This document shows, piece by piece, positions 20,016-30,071 of a stretch of 64,000 bases of DNA; positions within the stretch are counted from its first letter, which is position 1, and each line of letters opens with the position of its first letter. A program made the position numbers and the translations under genes. Under the pieces are notes generated by a model. It made no database searches. It was given only the letters and a program-made list of their open reading frames with translations, and had not been told where the DNA came from. Source of the DNA: Phialocephala subalpina (lineage: Eukaryota > Ascomycota > Leotiomycetes > Helotiales > Mollisiaceae); assembly GCA_900073065.1 (NCBI GenBank), contig FJOG01000008.1, positions 1,383,353 to 1,447,352 of the forward strand, read 5' to 3'.

Positions 20016-20933
20016 TCACAGTCCAAATAGCTTCATGGCCTCGGACCACTGTGCCCACTGGTGTTCCTCGAGAATTGCTAGAAACCTCTTCCTGTCACTG
20101 AAAACGAACTCGAATGGCGACCAAAATAGATCCCAGTGGTTCCAGTCATCATAAGACTCGAATGAATTATCGACTAGCGTCCAAGCTTGCTCATACGACG
20201 CCTCTCCAATGTTGTAAGGATAGGGAAGGCATGAATTTTCTCGTCTCTCCCAAGAGACTCGGCCACGTTCAACTTTGTTAAAATTGGCTTTGACGAATCC
20301 CATGTTGTAGTCGTTGTACCTTTTTCGCAGCCTTTTTCGCAACCTTTCTACTCTAAAGTTCAAAGGAGAATGGCACGTGTCTCCATAGATCGTAAGATTG
20401 AGCAATCAAAGCTGATAATTAACGATTTCAAGGCAATAGCCGTTCGTGATCGAGTAATGGGAGTCCATCAGCTTCTGTCCGAGACTGGAGCAGCCTTCGC
20501 AAAAGCCTACCACCGCTTGAAGAATTGGACAAGTAACTTTGTAGTCTAGCAGAAATTACGAAGGGTATTAAATCTTAAGAAAGGCGTAAAATTGGCGACA
20601 GGTAAGTCCCAGGCAGTCAGATTGGCCGATACCGCAGTATTTGAAGATCTGGACCATGATATCGTAGGGAAATTTTTGGATCGCAGCAGGAGGTGACTCG
20701 TTTCTTGGGAGGATGGTTGCAGAGGCAGACATCACGACTCGACCCACTGCTTCGAAAGTGTTCATTCTGATTTGATCGTCGCCGGTGTCGCCGATTCCTT
20801 GTTTCGTGCGTTCTTGATTCGTAGTGGGAATGGATGAAGGAGAGCTTTTTGCGAAGCCTCGGTATCCATCATATCGGTGGTTTACGCGTGGTCGCCGATT
20901 CAGAAAGGAAGGTAGGTAGAGTTCATTCGGCAT
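20016..20933 (-). pseudogene. F-box-like paralogue D, broken by stops only
   Basis: One reading frame covers the whole gene from ATG 20933 to the natural stop at 20016. It carries a longer N-terminus, the core KFPYDIMVQIFKY and CLGLTCRQFYAFLKI, a middle with SITNGYCLEIVN, then LTIYGDTCH and the C-terminus HWDLFWSPFEFVFSDRKRFL...EAMKLFGL. It is interrupted by TAA at 20568-20570, TAA at 20556-20558 and TGA at 20406-20408. There is no frameshift. Each stop can be derived from a Gln or Arg codon by C-to-T change, but the ancestral codons are inferred. Confidence 0.75.
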
Positions 20934-21391
20934 CGACTTAGATCTGTGATAGAGGACGCGTGCGATGATCGCATGATGTTTGTGTGGTTGGTGGAAGTCG
21001 AGATCTCTGAAGAAGCGTTGCGAAGTGGTTGAGAAAGTCCGAGTTAGCGGGATTGTGTGGAATCAAAGTGTGACATTCATCTAACGGCTTTAAAAGTGAG
21101 CGCAAATAATACTTTGCGTCACAGAAAGATATCGAAATAATCTCAGCGCTTGTCGAAGGCTGCGGTGAATATCTTCGATGTTATCAGAAATGTTGCACGA
21201 AAAGTTGAAAGTGATAGCATTACAAGCTGAAGTCGTAACACGATTTCTACTGCCGCTCTATTCTTCCATATTTGAAAAGAGGAGGCAGTAATTTCATGGA
21301 GTACTATTTGTATGTCCCCGCTCAGTTACCTCCATCCCATAACCCCATCACCATCTTGGCCTTTCTCAGAAGCCCATCGATTTGATACCCT
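20934..21391. other. Spacer between F-box-like copies D and E
   Basis: About 450 bases without supported coding sequence. Confidence 0.4.
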
Positions 21392-22253
21392 CAGAAAACA
21401 CAATTATCCCAGAGCGCCCCGTCCACAATTCTCTCGAATTCTTCTCGATCCTCCTCTCTTACAACGTTGAAACTCTTCCAATAAGCTTCCACTCCTCCAA
21501 ATCGTTGTGCTGACCACTTTTCCAGTCCTCTCTGACAGCCGTCAGCGTTTTCTCAGTCCATTGGTCTCCTAGGTTGCAGGGATAGGGCAAGCATGATTCA
21601 TGGGAGGCCCAACTACGGTATGAGCGATCCTTGAAATTGAACTTGTTCCAAACTGTTGCCATGTCCCAGTCGTCGTATGGATTATCAAGATGACGCACCG
21701 AGAGATTTGGACCATTGTTGCCCCACTTCCTCCCCTCTCCATAGATTCCTTTGTTGAGCAAGCGAATGGGATAGATGCTGTACTCCTTTGGATAGTAGAG
21801 ACGGTAGCCATCTGTAATCTTCAAACGTTTAGATAGCAAGCCTCCAAGATACGTATCAAGGGGGTTGTATCCACCAGGACACCTTTTATCCTCGAATTTG
21901 TCGCTAACGGGTTGATGGAGGGAGATTGGCAAGGGATAGTATTCTTCGAGGTACTTGTAGAATAGACGACATGTTAATCCCAGACATGTAGCGCCGAGGA
22001 CGGTCGTGTTGAAGATGAGGAATATGATGTCGTAGGGTAGGTCATTGATGGTTGTCTTGAACGCCCGACCCTTCTCGATTCGATTCTCATTCGAGGACTT
22101 GCACTTCTGGCTCAGATCTGACTCAGCTCTCAGCGCATCTACATTGGGCGCAGATAACTTGCTCTCCACCTGACTCGCTGCAAGTCGTTGGCTGGGCAGA
22201 GAGGCCTGAGGGGCTGAGAGAAGCGCATCGCGATATGACTTCTTAGATGCTAT
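21392..22253 (-). pseudogene. F-box-like paralogue E, start lost and C-terminus frameshifted
   Basis: The frame reads SKKSYRDALLSAPQASLPSQ, the family N-terminus also seen in F, but where a start should be there is ATA (22251-22253, context ACG-ATA-GCA). No ATG follows before the F-box-like core (INDLPYDIIFLIF, CLGLTCRLFYKYLEEYYPLP). The middle (GYRLYYPKEYS, IRLLNKGIYGEG, ESCLPYPCNLGDQW) is well kept. Near 21485 the frame slips; the family C-terminus (AYWKSFNVVREEDREEFERI, ALWDNCVF) continues in another frame to 21392, while the current frame ends at 21459. Initiation at GTG 22169 is possible in principle but not expected in a fungus. Confidence 0.75.
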
Positions 22254-22742
22254 CGTTGCTCGAAGAGATATTGTTGTCGACCGTTAAGAAGGCAGTCGTG
22301 GGGAGCAGAGTTTGTTGAAGGTCTCGCGATTGTTTGGATGACTGGCGGTGGAAGACATGCGTGTAAGGTGAAGAAATATCGGGAACTCTTCGATCAAAGC
22401 CGACGCGGTAGCCATCAAGGAATCTGCCGAGCCACCACTTCCCCAACTTCATGGGCTCGTACAGAATCACGCATTGCAAAGAATCGCTCCTTAACATGTG
22501 CAACGCAAGAAATTTCACATTATAGCTAATGCTTCATTTGTATATCATAACGACTGCTGGATCTCGGGGATCTCCTCTGGGTTGAATGAGAATTATATTC
22601 TTGTCTAGGGTTTCAGGGAGAAATTGTGCCTTAATACTGCCGAATTTTCTTGCCGAGTCTCGATGTCCTAACGGGTGTGGACCTCCAAAAGATTTTTGAC
22701 CCCAGCTTCATCCCATCCCTCGATACCTACTGGCTTCAGTCA
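22254..22742. other. Spacer between F-box-like copies E and F
   Basis: No supported gene; 3' end of F and upstream part of E. Confidence 0.4.
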
Positions 22743-23534
22743 TCAAAACTCCAAAAGTGCCATACCCTCAGACCACATCTCCCACATCACCTCATCGGCG
22801 ATCGCCTCGAACTTCTCCTTATTGGCATTGACAACCTCAAAACGTTCCCAGTATGACTTCCAGTCTTTCCAATCGCCAAATCGCTCATGTTTGGAATCGA
22901 GTCGAATTGCATCCAGTGCTTTTCCAACCCACTCCGCTTCTCCGGTATTGTAAGGATATGGAAGGTAGGACTGTCCCTTCTTAGGCATATACACCATCCC
23001 TTCGACTGACGCGTTTCGGTAATCTCGGTATCTACCACTCAGAGATACCTCTTGCTCTGTACTACCCCGAAATGCGTCGACGGTGCCGTAGACCTTCTCG
23101 TTCAAGAACCGCCAAGGAAGAAGCCATGGTAGCTCAGGCAGTCGGTATCCTTTGGTAATACCGCAGTCCTGGAGATTCTGACCTAAGTGGCGCCAACGGC
23201 AACCATATTGACGGTCGTCTAGGGTGCAGTCGTCGTATACAGTTCCGTATGGATCTTTGAGGTCTATCGTATTCCAGAGGAGGATCGGCTCGGGATAGTA
23301 GATCTTCAAATACATGTAGAAGCGGCGACAAGTGAGGCCAAGGCATGTCGTGAGACCAAGCTCCATGTTTTGGAAAATCATGACCATGATGTCGTAAGGG
23401 AGGCTCAAAATCGTTCCGCGTGTCGGGATTGTCTTCGAGGTGAACTTGAGCCATTTGCGCGTAGTCATTGTTTTCGCTGGTGCGGTTTGCTGTAGTTGCA
23501 GGAGCGCATCTCGGTAGGACTTCTTACTTTCCAT
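22743..23534 (-). CDS. F-box-like protein F (intact paralogue)
   Basis: A single exon of 263 residues from ATG 23534 (MESKKSYRDALLQLQQ). The F-box-like core at about residues 40-85 reads LSLPYDIMVMIFQNMELG, CLGLTCRRFYMYLKIYYPEP. Middle blocks are GYRLPELPWLLPWRFLNEKV, SLSGRYRDYRNASVEG and YLPYPYNTGEAEW. The C-terminus SYWERFEVVNANKEKFEAI...VMWEMWSEGMALLEF is the family consensus. It is the best-preserved member and the reference used here to read the broken ones. A further in-frame ATG three codons upstream (MESK repeated) is an equally good start. A role as an SCF adaptor is inferred from the F-box-like region only. Confidence 0.75.
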   Translation of the reverse strand: MESKKSYRDALLQLQQTAPAKTMTTRKWLKFTSKTIPTRGTILSLPYDIMVMIFQNMELGLTTCLGLTCRRFYMYLKIYYPEPILLWNTIDLKDPYGTVYDDCTLDDRQYGCRWRHLGQNLQDCGITKGYRLPELPWLLPWRFLNEKVYGTVDAFRGSTEQEVSLSGRYRDYRNASVEGMVYMPKKGQSYLPYPYNTGEAEWVGKALDAIRLDSKHERFGDWKDWKSYWERFEVVNANKEKFEAIADEVMWEMWSEGMALLEF

Positions 23535-23987
23535 CTTCGATTCGAGGTTGAAGTGGATAAATTTGTTTGGTAAGATATTATGCAGAGAAAGGTTGAAATA
23601 AATGGGAGGTGGCTTAAGTAGGTATCGCAATGTAGGTTGTTCGCGTCAAGCCACACGTGATCTAAAAAATAGCTACCTCTCCAGCGCGCGATGTCTTGTT
23701 CCTTGGGGTAGAGAGAAGGTTTGAGCAATAGCTGTAAGTACGGCGTACTCATTTATTCACCGTCATGCTTATTTGTAAAAAACGGTATAGATTTAGAAGC
23801 ATGCAATGGCTTGGAGGTTCACAAGAAGTGCTCGATGATCACTTGTACAATTTATAGTAACGATGTCTCAAAGAGTCAAAAGAGTCGCGGAGAATCTGGC
23901 TCGAGTTCATTTGCTATTATCCCGGTGCCCAACGGAAGTCCCTGTCAGCTTGTCCAAGTCCGCCACAAGCTACCATGTAAAAGAATC

Positions 23988-24710
23988 TCATAGCCCTAGT
24001 AGTGGAAGCCCCTCAAGGCACATTTCCCAGGTCTCCTCGATGATAGCCAAAATTTCCTCCCAGTTCTCCTTAGCAAAGTTGAGCTTGCGCCAATAATCCT
24101 TCCATAGTCTATTGTGGCTATAGCGATCCTTCCTAAAATCTTGGCTTATTGCCTCCAGAGCCATCGCAGTCTATTCTTCCCATAGGCGTCTCTCAACGAC
24201 TTCTGAATTTTTCTCTGGCGAGGTCTCAACTTTGGCCATAGGCCAGTATTCGTACCGCTGGGCGAGACTTTCTTGTGCTGGGTGACTTCCGAAAAGTTTC
24301 CAACTTAAGTAGCCACTCTGGCCGTAGATCTGTTTATTGAGAATTCGAGTAGGGTAGTAGTACGAACGCCAGAGTCGATATCCTTTCGTAAAATTGGAAT
24401 GCGAAAGAGCCTGCCCAAGGTCTCCCGGATATGGATAGGGACTAATGTAGTCACACTGGATAATATGAGATCGGCCACAACAGTGCTTGTCGAGGGAGAT
24501 TGGCAGGCTGTGGCATCCTTTGAGATACTGGTAGAATAAACGACACGTCAAGCCAAGGCAGGTGGCGTTGCTAAGGCCCAGTATCTTAAAGACGAAGTAA
24601 ACGACATCGTAAGGAAGTCGCAGAACTCGGTCGTGCGGCTGAGGTAGCACGAGCGCATCTCGATAGGACTTCCAGGCCCGGGTGCCATCGTTAATAGAGA
24701 TGGAGGTGGT
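23988..24710 (-). pseudogene. F-box-like paralogue G, single nonsense plus no ATG
   Basis: The frame carries KSYRDALVLPQPHDRVLRLP, YDVVYFVFKILGLSNATCLG, LTCRLFYQYLKGCHSLPISL, GYRLWRSYYYPTRILNKQIY, then a stop at 24171-24173. Directly after it the same frame continues TAMALEAISQDFRKDRY and WKDYWRKLNFAKENWEEILA to a natural stop at 23988. The family has Trp at this place (EEWTAM-like), so TGG to TAG is the simplest change. No in-frame ATG precedes the core back to the next stop near 24760. Confidence 0.75.
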
Positions 24711-25701
24711 ATTGACTGCAGAGCGCCCGAGGCTTCGTGTTGCTCAAGTTGTGTGGTGTCTGAGTAATAATTGAGTATAAAGTAAGGATGGCGGAATCAA
24801 CGGTGTCGATTCTCTTGCCCCTATGCTCGACGCATGCGTGGTTAATGTCTCCCCCAAGGGAAGAGTGGTCAACTCGCCAACCGCTAAGTTCGAATGAGAG
24901 TTATTTATTTACAAGGCTCGAGGGAGAATCGACGCTGGCGGACTAACTAGCCTCCCCGAGGCACTTTCAACTTTACTGCCTAACCCTAAATCATACTGTC
25001 AGTTGAGGGGTCATCGGTGACTCATGGACTAGGTAGCCTGTTTCGGTGTCCTCCGGGGGGTGGGGGGTACTCCTCCCCTCTGTGTATATATAGCGATTCT
25101 GTAGCCCTTTTCACCACTAATGCAGTCTTTACCAAGCAACTAACACATACGACCATAAGTTCGAAGCTGAATCAATCGTGAGTGGGATGACAAACTCTTG
25201 CCTTCATAAGATCTTCGTCTACATCATCTTCGGCCCCTCTATCGTGACAGCAAACCGTTTCGCCATCATGAGTGGATCATGCTTGATCATGTGTAATATC
25301 TGGAAACTGGAACTGCGGGTGTCAGACGATAAGAGACCTCTTCTTCAGAACCTTGTGAGCGAGTATACGTGTTTGTATTGCCAATATGACCACCTGATAC
25401 TCACTCTTCTGTCATTGGGGACAGTCGCGGAAGAGTATCTCATTCTTCCTTACCGATATTCTAGGAATACGTTAAGCTTGAAAATCTGCTTACGAAAGCA
25501 GAAGCTACACTGATGGGCAGTGGTGTGATCTTCACAGGTTTGAGGGCCCGGAAGAATTCTCAACATGACCAGTACGATAGTTCCAGCATTCCCAATTTCT
25601 CAGTCTTCCTTGGACTTTCTTAAGCACATAATCTCTCAGCAAGTACGTTCATTGAGTAATGCAATGCTGAATACTAGAGGTATATTCTTATCACAACTAT
25701 A
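24711..25701. other. Spacer with no recognised gene
   Basis: Short frames on the plus strand (for example 25178-25513) show no domain. A G-run (ggggggtggggggt) lies near 25055-25068. Nothing further is supported. Confidence 0.4.
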
Positions 25702-25920
25702 TCAGTTACAACCCTCCAACCACACATCCTGAAGAAGCTCAGCTTCCATGTCTTCAAATGCAGCTCTGTTTCTCTTCACAACACGAAAAGAACGCCAGAA
25801 TTTTCTCCTCTCGTATTGGTCCTCCGCAGCATACAGATCTGCCCTATTTGCCTCTATTGCCAACTCATCCCATCCATCGCCTAGATTGAAGGGTGATGGC
25901 AGGAGGAGCTGGAACTAAGG
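25702..25920 (-). pseudogene. F-box-like paralogue H, C-terminal fragment
   Basis: About 70 codons without a start read QLLLPSPFNLGDGWDELAIE, RRKFWRSFRVVKRNRAAFED and LLQDVWLEGCN, then TGA at 25702-25704. This matches the last third of the family (LPYPYN-GE.W, YW-F-VV, LWEMW-EG). A stop precedes it at about 25921 and no core is found upstream. Confidence 0.65.
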
Positions 25921-27100
25921 CGCCAATAAAGCCACTCAGCTTTGATATATATTGTATGACACTCTCTACCGTGCTTTTCCTTGCGAATTTCTCAAAGTGG
26001 CCTCCACAAAAGTGACCTCCATGCTTCAAGTGATTAACCTATTGACAATGCCTGTTACCAGATTCCCAACATTTAAGCATTCTGTATCAACAAGCCTTCA
26101 ACACTGCAGACCCGAGGTTCTCTCATTTACCTACGATCTCTATCCACAATTGAACTAGCAGAAAGCCGGCTCGGGGGAAGATCTTGGCAGTTTCAGCACT
26201 CCTTCACGAAGAAAAATAATCTTGAGCGCCAGGACTTCCCGATCTTACAGCCAAGCGTAAAAATGAAAGAAAGAAAAAAAAAAAAGGGGGGGGGGTAGGA
26301 ATTGATAACAGAAAGAATTCAGATTTCATTTCTACGGTGATCTATGGGTCTACTGGGGTCTACTTGGAGAAGTTGGTCGACTTACACTACTACTCTTTTC
26401 AAGGACGCTCCTTTGTACTGGGATTCTCTCAATACAAGATCATTGCTATCTCACTAACGCTGCATTACCCTATTCCTAGGGGCCGATTACGACGTCCACT
26501 GCTCTTGCTTAATCGCTAATTCAACTATCCGCATCGCTTGTTAAAGGTAACCAGAGAGGAATACGTTCGGTTCAAAGTCTTCTGTGTTTCGGCTTGTTGC
26601 TGAGAAAGTACTTGTTTAAATCTATACGACTTTTTGTTTGTAATGGTTTGTGGGCTTTGCTAGTGGCACGAGGCGAGGCCGAAGCTTCGACGGAGGAAGT
26701 TGAGGCGGAATAACCCACCTTGCAGGTTTCGTAACCGAGCCCCTATTCTTAGCGAAACTCCCGAACCTTTACATGAGAGAAGCTTTCGAGTCCCGCATCA
26801 CGAGCAATTATGAACACACACTTGCACAAGCTACACATTCAAGAATTTCAATCGTCATCCAGAGCCCTCCACAGTTCACAATTCTACAATAATGGCATCA
26901 TGTCTTCTGCAGCCGAAATGCTTGCCTTTCTTGGACAGAACGCCGCAGTGGAGTGTGATAACAAATTTTCAGGGGTCTGCAGACCTCACTGTCAGCACAG
27001 TGCCACCTACCACAGCCGTATCGCTTTAGAATCCGAGAACCCCAGCAAGGAGGCCCAGCCCTATCTCTCGGCGTCCTGAGGTCTACTTCATGCTTCATAA
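25921..27100. other. Gene-free spacer with homopolymer tract
   Basis: No gene is supported. A run of 12 A (26274-26285) followed directly by 10 G (26286-26295) is the most marked feature. Confidence 0.45.
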
Positions 27101-27107
27101 ATACCGG

Positions 27108-28974
27108 TATCATCAACGATCGTCTTCCACTCTTTAGAGTTCATCAATCTGCTCGGTCTCCGGGACTTGGTCACAGTGGGCTTCACTTATGGCATCGCGC
27201 ACGTGAGTCCTTCCAACCTGGACTTCCGGGATTCTGACTATGAGATTGACGCCATCAGTAGATCATCGTTCTCTGCATCTGTCGTGTAACACTTCATCCA
27301 TACGCCAAGCATCCAGGACTAATTCTCGTAAAGTTCACGAATCTGTACGCTACTTACTATACCTACACCGAGAACATACGCCTCGATATCGAGAGATGTC
27401 ACAAGAAATACGATGAATGGTCAGTCAAATCAGGTCGTGGAACGTTTCTCTGAGTTCTCACTGCTTTCCAGGCAAATTTGTTCGGTACCGCCCCAACTCG
27501 CTTTTGGCAAACTCTCCAGATGGATTTCATGGTACTGCCTCCTTCTTGCCAGTCATGCCAGACACTTAGACAGACTACACATATATCTATGACGACTTAA
27601 AGAAAGTCAAGAAAGCAAAGTCCGACATGGTCCACGGCAATGTAAACTTGCTAGGCATCACAGACAAGACTAAATACGCTAGATTTAAGGAGATCTTCTC
27701 GCAAGGATTTTCCGATACCGCGAATAGAGAGCATGAACCCAAGGTCATCCGAGTCATCGATACGTTCATCGAGAAAATATCCGAACATGCGACAACCGAT
27801 GGATGAAGTAGTCCCCAGAATATGGCTTTGTGGTGTACGTCATTTCCATGCGACCATCTCTCAGAAGGTATCAATTGTTGACAACACTTAGGCAATTGGC
27901 TCACAACAGACGCTGTTACCAAAGTCATATTCACTACTTCCTGGGATTTGTTGACCTCCACCGCCAACCGCTGTGTAACGGAGACTTTCAAGACAGTAGT
28001 TCGCCAGACCGGTGTCGTCCATAACTGGCCTCATCTCGCCTATCACGAAGTGACAGCACTACTCTGTCTCCCTCACCTAGCCTGGAGCCTAGTTGCCCTG
28101 GAAAATTACTCTGTGGCTGTCATGTCAAGTAGCAAGGCCGAAAGGGTTAAAAAATATTCAACCAAAGATGTCTTTGGGTACTTCAGCAATGTGAAAGATC
28201 CGGATACGGGCGAACTGATTCTAAGACCCCAAGATGTGAGAAGGAACGCTGCAAATTTCATTATTGCTGGTATGTTCGCCTCTTAGGTCCGCATAATATT
28301 TCCGAGTGCTGATACAACGCAGGCTCTGACACAACAGCAAGTTCCGTGGCAGCAACATTTTTCTACCTAAGTCACGACCCTACGGCGTATGCTAAAGTCG
28401 CTCAAGAAGTTCGTTCAGCTTTCGAATCTGCGTCAACAATCAAGGCCGGACCAATACTGAATAATTGTGTTTGCCTCCGTGCTGCAATTAACGAAGCTCT
28501 CCGCATGGCGCCAGCTGCACCTCAACCATTGTGGCGTGAAGCCGAAGCCGGTGGCTGCGTTGTCGACGGTGACCTGATTCAAGCTAGTCTCAACGTCGGC
28601 GCAGGCATCTTCTCCCTGCAACATAATGTAGACGCTTTCCCGGACCCGTACAAATACGATATCGAGCGCTGGATCATTGATCCGAGGAAAGGCGAAGTAA
28701 AAGAGAAAGAGAGGATCAAGGAGATGTCAAGGAGCTGGGCGCCGTTTTTTGTGGGATCGAGATAGTGTATCGTAAAGAACTTGCCTTGATGGAATTGATG
28801 CTCACGATGGCCAATATGTTCGTAAGGCTGGACTTCGGAAGAGTGGGGACTTTGGGGGAGGGGAAGAGGGGGATGGGAGCTGACAGAGAAAGGGAAAAAG
28901 AGTTTCAGATGAAGAGTTACTTCACGAGTTACATGGAGGGACCTATGATTAGGTTCAAGTTGAGGAAGGGTTGA
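27108..28974 (+). pseudogene. Cytochrome P450 pseudogene
   Basis: The exons are readable. The membrane-anchor piece is 27109-27202 (EFINLLGLRDLVTVG). From 27262 come CRVTLHPYAKHPG and the run to about 27418. Then GKFVRYRPNSLLANSPDGFH, KYARFKEIFSQGFSDTANRE, the block NWLTTDAVTKVIF to 28270, the I-helix AGSDTTAS split by the intron at 28271-28322, the ExxR motif in EALR, and DIERWI. The heme loop reads FFVGSR, TAG (28763-28765), CIVK, then shifts frame into KELALMELMLTMA and runs to TGA 28974. A further TGA lies at 27804-27806, and no start ATG is in frame upstream. The enzyme would have been an ER-bound monooxygenase. The lesions hit the heme-binding Cys region. Confidence 0.85.
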
Positions 28975-30071
28975 AGGGTAAGACTAGATATTGTCATACA
29001 ATTGCATTATGTACACATGAAATATTTTGTTCTTTTGGTGGTATTAGCCCTGCTATCTCAAATCTGGAGTTCGAATTCCAATGCCAAGCTTCAGGAAACG
29101 ATCTGCTAAATTTTCAAGGCTTCGTAATGACACCTATAAGGTGCGTTTGAAGGAAGCGGTCAGCTTCAGGCGAAGAGGTGGGCCACTAGCGGACGTAAGA
29201 CTTGGTGTCTTTGGTACACTCTGGTGAATGCGACTGTGGTATAAGTGCTAAGTTCAGTACGCTTGTAGGCCCACGTGTCCGTTCTCAACCAAGCAGACGG
29301 TGAACTTCCAGCTCCCGCCTCCATTCCTTTTCGACAACCGTTCAAGACTCAAACAAAATTACGTGCTCACATGTACACGAAATATATTCTGACTTGCTCC
29401 AAACAATAAAAATTTGGAGTAGGTGCTGTCCACGTGACCCATCCAGTGGACATTGCTTAGGCAGAGAAAATGGGGAGGGACGGCGCCGGTTCTTGCTGGA
29501 GACTTCCATGTTCTACATACTCTCGATATCAATATCAAGGCATTAGGAGATACTACCTCCAAAGTGAACTCCATCTTCGAAATATTGCAAAATGTCGGAC
29601 CTAGCTACAGACCCGAGAACAAAACATGGGAATACACACCATGCTGAAATTCACACCCCGGGCTGTTGAAGTTACTTGACTGAGATCTGGGGCATGCTTG
29701 ATAACTTCGCTGTCACCATTCTCGCCGCGCCACCTCATGTTCAGCTGATATCCTGCATCCGAGAATTTGGATGTCCCAGCTTGGGACTTGACAATTATAG
29801 TCTCAAAGTTCATTTCAGTTGTCCCTCACAAACAGGGACATCGAGGTACTTCTCATCAATTCATCGGCCTGCTATTGTGTCAATCTGCAGAATCTGCGAC
29901 CATGTTGACTTGCCTCATTCAACTCCATTCGCCTGCCCATCCAAATCCATGCATTCCCAACCCGCGTGACTCCCGCAATGCACGCACCTTCGATGCTTCT
30001 CATCCTCCCATCTTAGCCGGAACTTTCGCAATTCAAATCGCGTTCTACCGCCTTCCGTTTCCCAGACCTCG
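28975..30071. other. Convergent intergenic region
   Basis: Between the P450 pseudogene and the 3' end of the minus-strand reductase gene. Several 60-115-codon frames exist but none carries recognisable sequence. Confidence 0.4.

Noticed and set aside
29030..29085. tRNA-like sequence with GAGTTCGAATTCC
   Set aside because: The B-box fit is imperfect and no acceptor stem or anticodon arm can be paired.
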